From: Cyclotella cryptica
Lineage: Eukaryota; Bacillariophyta; Thalassiosirophyceae; Thalassiosirales; Thalassiosiraceae
Length of the DNA: 64,000 nucleotides
Assembly (NCBI GenBank): GCA_013187285.1
Contig: JABMIG010000032.1
Coordinates: 620,001-684,000, forward strand
Reading direction: 5' to 3'
The notes below the pieces were generated by a model that did not search any database, was not told the DNA's origin, and saw only the letters and a program-made list of their open reading frames with translations. Below, piece by piece: positions 56,970 through 64,000 of the stretch (position 1 is the stretch's first letter; every line of letters begins with the position of its first letter). The position numbers and the translations under genes were made by a program.

Positions 56970-57119
56970 ATTCAGTGTGTTTCATGAATGATGCTTCTGA
57001 GGTACTCTGATGTGACATTTGAAATGTAAATGAAGAAGAACCGGCTGTTTCCTGATGTGAGGTAAAAAACAAATTTGAAAATTTATGAGGTTTTAAAAAA
57101 TCCAATGACTGATCAATGT

Positions 57120-57680
57120 TAAGGTTTAACATGTATTTTCGCCATGTGCATCATGATGTGTTTTGACATTGTCAGTAGTACATTACCATTCATAATATTT
57201 TTGGTGATGCGTTTAGGTGTTGCATTTAACGTTGAAATTTTTTTGTTGATGCGTTCACGATGTTTGTTTGCGTTCAAATTTTTTTGGCTGTGCGTTACAG
57301 TAGAAAACATTAACGTTGAATTTTTTTTTGCCGATGCGTTCACGATGTTTGTTTGCGTTCAAATTTTTTTGGCTGTGCGTTAAAGTAAGAAATATTTTTA
57401 TGGTGACGCGTTCACGATGTTTGTTTGCCTTCACATTTTTTTTGGCTGTGCGTTAACATTGAAAACATTCTTTGGTGATGCGTTCACATCGTTTGTTTAT
57501 GTTCAAAACATCATTGTTTGATGATGAATTCCACTCTGTCAGTAGTGCCATAACATTGAACCCACTCTTTTTGGTGATGCGTTTACACATTATAAGTAGT
57601 GTGTTCTTTTTGGTGATGCAATTGTTATTTTTTTGCTGTGCGTTAACGTTGAAATTTATCAAAAATTCTTTAGAGCATTG
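57120..57680. repeat. Right array of GATGCGTTCACGATG repeats
   Basis: Five or six degenerate units of about 85 bp contain TTGGTGATGCGTTCACGATG, TTTGTTTGCGTTCAAA and TTTTGGCTGTGCGTTAACG in that order. The unit core, read on the minus strand, is CGTGAACGCAT. The left array at about 41 kb has CGTGAGCGCAT on the plus strand. It lies just upstream of the Helitron protein start. Confidence 0.7.
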
Positions 57681-59263
57681 ATGATGTTTCATTGAAAAGA
57701 GAATTAGAGTGGCACTGATTGTAGTCAATTTGTGGGGCTGTATTAATTTTGCACATACCTTAAAGAGGCATGTGCAGTTGCGTTATGGGATTTATCTCAG
57801 AATAATAGATGCTCTCGTTCTTTGTGCAATCCATATCTCAAATAATTCATGGGGGTTGCGGTAAAGTGAGTTTTTATCGATTCCTCTCAATGTTTTGGTG
57901 AACAACAATTACATCCCATATGTAGCACATTATGTTCGTATTATCAAATACGTACAAAGTTGTATGGGAGGAAATATCTCGACTTGTGACGTCATAAAAG
58001 TAATCATGTACGTACATGCATAGTCGTAAACGTATTTCACGATTGCCTCTTATTATCCGGATTTAGATCCGAACAATTATCATTTGGTCTCTTATTATTC
58101 GGCTTTCCCCAGTACCGGACAATTATTGTTCGGACTCTTAAATGAGTTGCACCATTGTAATAGACAGTACGGTATGAAATAATTGTACGCCCTGCTGGTC
58201 AATCATTGCGTCCGTACCAATTACAATACACTACATGTAGGTACTAGGTACACACAACACCGTGCGCACGCCCAACCAGGCCTTGCCATCCAAGCAATGC
58301 ATGCCTCGTCAACATTGTTCAGAACACTTAGCTGCGATGAAAATCATTTTCGTACATACCGAGATGCCGGCTAACCCAGCTACGCTTTTTACCTCATCGT
58401 TGCCAGAAACACTAAGCCACCATCTGGACTGAATTATGCACCCCCATTTCTGAGGAATCGTCAAATTGCCACATGTTAGCAAATGTGTCAGCTAACGTCG
58501 CAGCACATCCTCGTCTGATGCGCCTACCTACGACAGTACAATATCTTCTGTGCCCGTCATGGGTAGATGATAGGAGTGGGATGGCATAGGCAGGCCGCCC
58601 CATGAGGCGCAGAATGAATGCAGGGCATCATCTGCAAAGCCTGCTGCTGTAAATGAGCCGCAGTGGTGAAAGCAGCTTCGGCCTTCTTTTTTTGTGGCTG
58701 TCTTCCTTAGTGCGGCTGCTGCACTGGCCATGCTCATTTGTTGGTTTTTTGCGGTATGTCACTGAAAACGTAGAGCAGGATCGGGCATGAAAGGCTTCGC
58801 TTAGCTCAAGTGAGATGGTGATGGGAGAGGATGAGGTTGTGGTTCGGTGGTAGGGGGCCTGATTGAGATCACAGTGCTTTGTTATTTGCACGAGTCATAG
58901 GCATGTTTGCACGCAGGTGCACAGGGTCTTGTGGTCTGATTAGGACAGTCCAAACAATGTCAAAGAAAATCCGAGCAATAAGAAATGAGAGTCCGTACAA
59001 TTGTACAGGGCAGATTTTCTACTGTAGTATTCATGTTTAGTGAAACCACATGAATCCAAAGAATTGGTGGACTAGTTGTCCGATAGTAAAATAAAATGAA
59101 ACATGTATGGTTACGACCACTGTGACGTCATGACTCCTAATAACTCCCCTAGTCCTCGTGACTCCCTTGAGTAAAACTTGAAAGGTATACCTTATATATT
59201 TGCAATACGTGATACTTTAAATTCAATCTAATTCCAACATTACTGCAGCTTCATGGTAAAGAA
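57681..59263. other. Spacer with a possible 1-kb inverted-repeat element
   Basis: No gene seen. TCTTATTATCCGGATTTAGA near 58050 and a related repeat near 58090 resemble the complement of CCGAGCAATAAGAAATGAGA near 58952. A non-coding TIR element at about 58030-59010 is therefore possible but weak. Confidence 0.35.
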
Positions 59264-59520
59264 AGGTAAAATGTACCTAAAAGAGTACCATGTACTGAAA
59301 CTGAGCGTACATTCAAAGGTACAAAGTTCCTCCGAAAGTACCAAAATGTACTTTCGGAGAAACTTTGTACCTAATTTTGATTTCTCGTAGAAAATATCAT
59401 GATTCCTAAATAATAGACATGTACTTTCGAAGGTACTTTGTACTTGATACCATCAAAGTACAAAGTACCTCCAAAAGTACAAAGTACCTCCGAAAGTACC
59501 TCCGAAAGTTCTTCCGAGAG
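59264..59520. repeat. Self-complementary AAAGTACCTCCGAAAGTAC array with a long hairpin
   Basis: Words of the type GGTACAAAGT, CCTCCGAAAGTACC and their complements fill the stretch. The segment 59318-59371 forms a 24-bp inverted repeat with one mismatch and a 6-nt loop. A second inverted repeat, AGGTACTTTGTACTT with its complement, lies at about 59438-59478. Confidence 0.75.
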
Positions 59521-59765
59521 AAACAAGCGTTTGAACGTGTTATGGCTTAATTATTTAGAATTTCTAGATCATATTATATTTAATAATGAATACAAATAGT
59601 TCAGTAAAAAAATCCAACGGTGCGTGGTGTCTGTCGTGGATTCGATGGAGAACTGTCACATCACATCATAATACACCGTAATATCTTTATGGTATCTTTG
59701 CATGAGTACATGTGACATCCATTAATATGACTATTTCCCATAAGTCCAAACCGAGTATCGCCGCA

Positions 59766-59945
59766 TTTTTCACCAAGTGCTTGGTTGTAGGTACCAACAA
59801 GTGACACCATGTACTTGGTAATAACTACCGAGTACTCGGTGACTTACACCAAGTACTCGGTCATTATTACCAAGTACTTGGTGAGTCACACTAAGTACTC
59901 GGTGTTAGTCACCGCTTAGATACTACCAAGTACTACCGAGTTACT
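59766..59945. repeat. Array of palindromic ACCRAGTACTYGGT units
   Basis: Near-regular units alternate between ACCGAGTACTCGGT and ACCAAGTACTTGGT, each a perfect 14-bp palindrome, with 5-9 bp spacers. At least six full or near-full units are visible. Confidence 0.75.
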
Positions 59946-60116
59946 CTTTAGGTATTTACGTATTGTGGAGGCTAAGGAAGCGACAAGCCCCTTTTCTCAT
60001 CTGACACCCCTCAAAGAAAAAGATTGTCCGCCACAAGAGATCCATAACCTCTAGAACGCCTCCAACATGGCCACTGAAACCAATTTTCATCTATAACTCA
60101 ACAACCAACCCGAGTT

Positions 60117-60689
60117 TTGATGATAAGATTTTTTAGTTGGATAGTGCCGAACTTAACCAACACAACAATACCCTACTCGGGCCCATATCACCACAAGCGG
60201 CTATACAAAAAATCAAAAACTAAGTCGGGGATTTTGAACTTGAACAATTCCCTTTGGACCGCCGTCCCCGATAATCCCTCATCACCACCCAACATCTGCT
60301 GTGCCTCCCTGTTATTCATAAGTACAACTTCCAGAAGCCATGGCATGTTGTGGATCGTCCAGGGGATCCTTCCATTGAGGGGGACGAGGAGACGCAGAAG
60401 AGAATGGAAGGGATACCAGAAGAGGATCCATGATCCATCAACCCAAACCCTTCCATTGGAATACATCTCCATCCCCAATGCCAAAACCAAGGACAATGAT
60501 ACAAACAGCTATATTGAGCAAACCACATCCGAAATCTCTGAGCTCGCCATGCTTTCCCATGGAGAAAGATATCATTGTTACCGTCTGGTTTGCGACAAAT
60601 GGCATATTATGCAATGGGGGAAGTGGATGAGAATGATGATGAGTGGGGTAGCGGTGGGAATAGGAGGTGTTATTTTACTGGAATTGTGA
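60117..60689 (+). CDS. Possible small gene, 190 residues, unrecognised
   Basis: An open frame from ATG at 60117 to TGA at 60689 lies in a stretch less AT-rich than its surroundings. The product starts MMIRFFSWIVPNL, has an Arg-rich patch (GTRRRRREWKGYQKR) and ends with a hydrophobic stretch (MMMSGVAVGIGGVILLEL). No known domain, and other frames on both strands are open over parts of the same stretch, so it may be accidental or part of a spliced gene. Confidence 0.25.
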   Translation: MMIRFFSWIVPNLTNTTIPYSGPYHHKRLYKKSKTKSGILNLNNSLWTAVPDNPSSPPNICCASLLFISTTSRSHGMLWIVQGILPLRGTRRRRREWKGYQKRIHDPSTQTLPLEYISIPNAKTKDNDTNSYIEQTTSEISELAMLSHGERYHCYRLVCDKWHIMQWGKWMRMMMSGVAVGIGGVILLEL

Positions 60690-61704
60690 TACATTATGGC
60701 ATACCTAAAACAGAAAAAAATGTATCACGAGAAGTAAAAAACAGCAACATTGATGTCTCCTACTTATAAACACCATGTGACAATCAGTTGTTCATGGGTT
60801 TGAGTGAAGGAACAACAAAGCAATCAATGAGTCAACCGAACTTTCAATTGATCTTTATGAGTAAAAGAAGGTATTTATTACATTAATTATCTATTTCTAA
60901 TAGGAATAGAGTTGTGATCTTGACAGTTATAATGGTTGTTTGATCCAGTTACTATCTTCGTATTAATAAATTAATTGCTTTGTTGTTGTTTTACTCAAAC
61001 TTTGAACTGTTGATTGTTATGTGGTGTTTTGAAGGAGGAGGCATCAATGTTGCTGGCTTCATTTTACTTCTCATGATTTGTTTTGTTTTGTTTTATTTGT
61101 TTTGTTTTGTTTTGTTTTTAATAACTTTCTTTCACAAAGCTATTTCTCACTTTGCACTGTTTTTGTTGGATGACAAAGTTGATTCTTTTCCATTGTAGTT
61201 ATCTTTTGTAGTAGTGTAAGCAATGGCAACTTCATTTTTTATGTAGTCATAAGCATGACATTTGATGTAGATGTCTCATTCATTGACCTGATATCTTGCT
61301 GCTTGATCATGGAATGCCATCAAGATGTTGCTGCAATGTTATATGATATAACAGCAAAGCAGCCCTGTATATGTTGGGTGGTGATGAGTGATGTTATTGT
61401 TGAAAAATCTGAGTGATGTTATTGTTGAAAAATCAATTGAGGCAAGCTATTTATAGCCAAAAAAGAAACGTACATTATATGTGTCCACTATGTGTTTCTA
61501 CAGACACAAATGTTTTATTTCCGCTCATGTGTTGTGAATTGTATCCTTTCTCAGAATGTTTCTCACGTTGCCCAAACCTCCCGTGCATTTTTGTCATTGG
61601 GCATCTTCATTTGGTTAAAATGCTAAGCTGCACTTTCATTTTGTACAAGTCACTGAATTGCATTATGAAGCCCTCAAAACTTCATAGTACGAGATTAAGT
61701 TGAA

Positions 61705-62800
61705 TTATGCCGTTTACATTTGGCATCCGTAGAGAGCGCACCAAGCTCTACGCAACACCAAAAAAAGAATTGTGACACAATTCTTACGCACCATGAGAAT
61801 TTCCGCCACATGACACATCTTTTCATCCCACACCGTGATGGTGGCAGGTATCACCAATCTTCCAGTGTGGCCCACACCCCCTGCTACAATACAACAGCTC
61901 ATTTTGGCACAGTACGTAGTATTTCTTGAGAATTTCTAATTCTCCACAGGGCAATTTTTGTTACAAAAAACAGCATGGCGTCATGATCAACAGGACACTG
62001 ATTTCATGGAGGTAAGCATCTTTTTATGGAAAACTTGCTTAGTATCTTGTTCTACATCATTGCCTCAACAAACTATCCATACTCCCCAAACAGGCAACTT
62101 TGCCACTTGGTAGTTTTTGGCAAGCCAAACTGACAACAAGTGACTACTTTGGATGTTTTTACTCATGTGACGACCATCAGATGACCCTGATGACTGCATG
62201 TGATGACATTTTGATGACCCTGATGACTTGTGGTGAAGACACTTTGACGACCAGCAAGACAGGCAACTTAAGACTTTGGCAAGAAAAATTGCCATATGGA
62301 ATCGTCTGATGTTGTTGTATGTTGTCAGTTGACGTCACTCAATGATCAGGGTAAAATGTATAGGTTGTCTTCTTGGTTGTTAAAATGTTGTCAATGGTCA
62401 TCAGTTGGGATGCCAAAATGTTGTCAGGTGCTAGGTCGTCAACAGGTCTTCACTGTATTGTCAAAAAATGTTGTCAGTTGTCCTTGTCATCACTTTGGTC
62501 ATCATAATAAGTACATACGTTTGTATTGTATGAGTTTGAGTTGAATTTTGTCCTGTAAAATTGGGTGTCTGTAGAAGACGATCTAGGGTCCATGAGGGTC
62601 TATGATACGCGCCTCAAAAATAATTTGAAACACAATTCTCATGCACCACAAGAATTTCTGCTGCCCAACATGTCTTGGCCTCTCACTCCAAGAGGGCCTA
62701 AGCTATCAACAACCTGCCAGCACCACCTTCACGGCAACATCCACAGCAATAATACAACAGCTCGGTTTTCTGATCAGTGGTTTGTCAAGAGAAATCACCA
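61705..62800. repeat. Two diverged copies of a 200-bp block
   Basis: The block at about 61715-61905 and that at about 62560-62765 share ACACAATTCT(T/C)A(C/T)GCACCA, GAATTTC(C/T)GC and CAATAATACAACAGCTC-type words in the same order. Divergence is high. The family-2 transposon fragments lie between them, so they could be parts of one interrupted repeat. Confidence 0.45.
62090..62515. mobile_element. MITE-like family 2 fragments (GACGAC type), copies 2 and 3
   Basis: ACAGGCAACTTTGCCACTTG at 62090 and the following TTTTTGGCAAGCCAAACTGA match the left end of the element at 16159. The GATGACC-rich interior then follows. At 62254 the intact terminal word GCAAGACAGGCAA recurs, followed by ACTTTGGC, which matches the other end of the family in reverse complement. 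TTGTCA-rich sequence continues to about 62515. Two partial copies appear to be joined or nested. Confidence 0.6.
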
Positions 62801-63522
62801 TTCTTCTACGATGCATTTTTGCTATGAAGTTTGTGAACAATGGAGGAGAATAATGTGAAGGTAAACCCATATTTTATTACAGCTTTGACATTCTAATCAC
62901 TCTACATCATCGTCTCATTCAGATCCCCTTCTGCCACCTCTTCAAATTGTTCAAAGGGTGGCTGTTCATCCCAAGCAGCATGGGGGGTTTCGGTTTGTGA
63001 ATTTGACATTGCAGAGATATTTGCCGTCCACGCTCTCCAACTTGCGTTTTAACTCACTTCTCTCTTCCTTCAAGATTTTAGTAATAACATTACTAATTTG
63101 TTGCTTAATATGGAAAAATATCAAGAATCAACAATCAACAAAATGGGACATTTATCATGTCAGTGTTAGCTGGGTTTTGGCAGGGCTGCCACTCGTGCTG
63201 CAGAGATATTCTGTAATACTCCATTCTTGGGTACATTTGATCTCATTATATTATTTGAAAAATGGAGAAAGTTGATTTTAAGTGGGCAATTAGATTATGC
63301 TGCATTTAGTCCTTTGGAAATCAGAGTTCTTTTTTTCCATTTTATTTTTGGAAATCCAGTCATATGCAGAGTTCTACTCACATGTAACAGAAATTTGTAT
63401 GTAGTCATTTGGACTTAGTCCTTTGTAATTCATGATGAGAAATACCTTTTGTGAAAAATACTTTCTGATGGAAACTAGTTTAAGTTTAGTACTTTCAAGT
63501 TACTAACCTTGACACATATTCT

Positions 63523-63939
63523 ATATCACAACTACCAGGTGGTGCAATTATTGCACCACCTTGTTGACCTATTCCACTGTACAACAATGTAGAAATGTTG
63601 TTGGCATTAAGCCCTGAAAAAACTGTATCCCCAAAGGGGAGATTGTGAAGCTGCTCGAGCTATAAAAAGAATGTTAAGAAAATAACAAGGAAGAAAAATA
63701 AAGACATAACGAATTTATTAGAATATATGTTAGAATAATTCAAAATTATCAGAACAAATGTATAGTAACAGATAATCTGTTCAGAATAATCCAGGAACAA
63801 TGTTTCTCAGAAATTTGTCTGTTGCTATGCTGTTTACATGTATCGGAACAGTACAAGATGAGGTGGTGCAATAATTGCACCACAAAAAAGAGTGGATTTT
63901 GTGGTGCAATTATTGCACCACCTCTGGTAGTTGGGATAT
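63523..63939 (-). mobile_element. MITE-like TIR element, family 1, copy 2
   Basis: The 417-bp element runs from ATATCACAACTACCAGGTGG to GGTAGTTGGGATAT and is the inverse-orientation relative of 15168-15594. Its left end contains a perfect 23-bp palindrome at 63538-63560, starting GGTGGTGCAAT. Near the right end, GGTGCAATAATTGCACC-type words occur three more times. No coding sequence. Confidence 0.8.
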
Positions 63940-64000
63940 GGTGTCACCCATCTTATAAAATATTATAATCCCATACCTTAAACAACCCTGAAGAAGGCCC

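Larger units (their letters stand above)
40838..57720 (-). mobile_element. Large Helitron-like composite element with cargo genes (approximate limits)
   Basis: The minus strand from 56969 to 49885 encodes the three hallmark parts of a Helitron protein: N-terminal region, HUH Rep domain and PIF1-type helicase. The plus strand carries two spliced genes (42403-47405) and one intronless gene (48976-49701). Short-repeat arrays border both sides (about 40990-41530 and 57120-57680). They share the core CGTGA(g/a)CGCAT in opposite orientation, which is why I treat the whole as one unit. Most of the proteins have small indels, while neighbouring host genes do not, so the element is decaying and nonautonomous in this copy. 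Classical Helitron ends (5' TC, 3' hairpin plus CTRR) could not be fixed. The limits given are the outer edges of the array regions, and the plus-strand genes could instead belong to a second, nested element. Confidence 0.55.
60690..63522. other. AT-rich repeat-bearing stretch without a clear gene
   Basis: A TTTTGTTTTG simple repeat lies at about 61080-61120. The rest is AT-rich apart from the duplicated blocks and the family-2 transposon fragments listed separately. No gene is supported. Confidence 0.45.

Noticed and set aside
58030-59010. Firm call of a third TIR transposon
   Set aside because: The end similarity is short and interrupted, so it is kept only as a possibility within the spacer entry.
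1-64000. tRNA, rRNA and CRISPR arrays
   Set aside because: A by-eye scan found no tRNA B-box in a cloverleaf context, no rRNA-like sequence and no equal-length spacer array; the repeat arrays seen are degenerate tandem repeats.

Overview
This window looks like nuclear DNA of a stramenopile alga, most likely a diatom. Three things point that way. Several host genes have short introns of about 70-110 bp with GT-AG borders. There is a four-finger C-x4-C-x9-C-x2-H protein of the kind often annotated as 'WRKY-like zinc finger' in diatoms and oomycetes. There are also long low-complexity, SPR-rich or IQ-rich proteins. The organism call is inference; no rRNA, tRNA or organellar gene is present to anchor it.

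Host gene islands: (1) 1-824 (+), the C-terminus of an RNB-family 3'-5' exoribonuclease, cut by the window edge; (2) 1118-2026 (-), the zinc-finger protein; (3) 9677-13061 (-), a complete five-exon DNA ligase I with a PIP box; (4) 17348-18904 (-) and 19508-22417 (+), two unrecognised proteins sharing a divergent promoter; (5) 22655-31126 (-), a ten-exon giant protein with a PDZ-like domain, poly-Gln tracts and about 18 IQ motifs; (6) 34379-39813 (-), a divergent kinesin-like protein with a long coiled coil. These genes are intact apart from one apparent frameshift in a GC-rich triplet tract at the start of the IQ gene.

The stretches between islands (2.0-9.7, 13.1-17.3, 31.1-34.4, 57.7-64.0 kb) are AT-rich and repeat-laden. 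They hold decayed coding remnants, tandem duplications, hairpin repeats and at least two small TIR element families (MITE-like). Each of those two families occurs once near 15-17 kb and again near 62-64 kb.

The most interesting region is about 40.8-57.7 kb, a large multi-gene mobile element. Its minus strand encodes a Helitron replicase: N-terminal domain, HUH Rep with a GSLHGH motif and paired tyrosines, and a PIF1-type helicase. The frame is broken about ten times. The plus strand carries two spliced genes, the second ending in an AlkB-like 2-oxoglutarate/Fe(II) dioxygenase domain, and a separate intact 241-residue orphan gene. Short-repeat arrays lie at both sides and share a CGTGA(g/a)CGCAT core in opposite orientation, which suggests one unit of about 17 kb. 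A Helitron carrying a dioxygenase with splicing-dependent genes on the other strand is the best candidate for an undescribed system here. Its exact termini could not be placed by eye.
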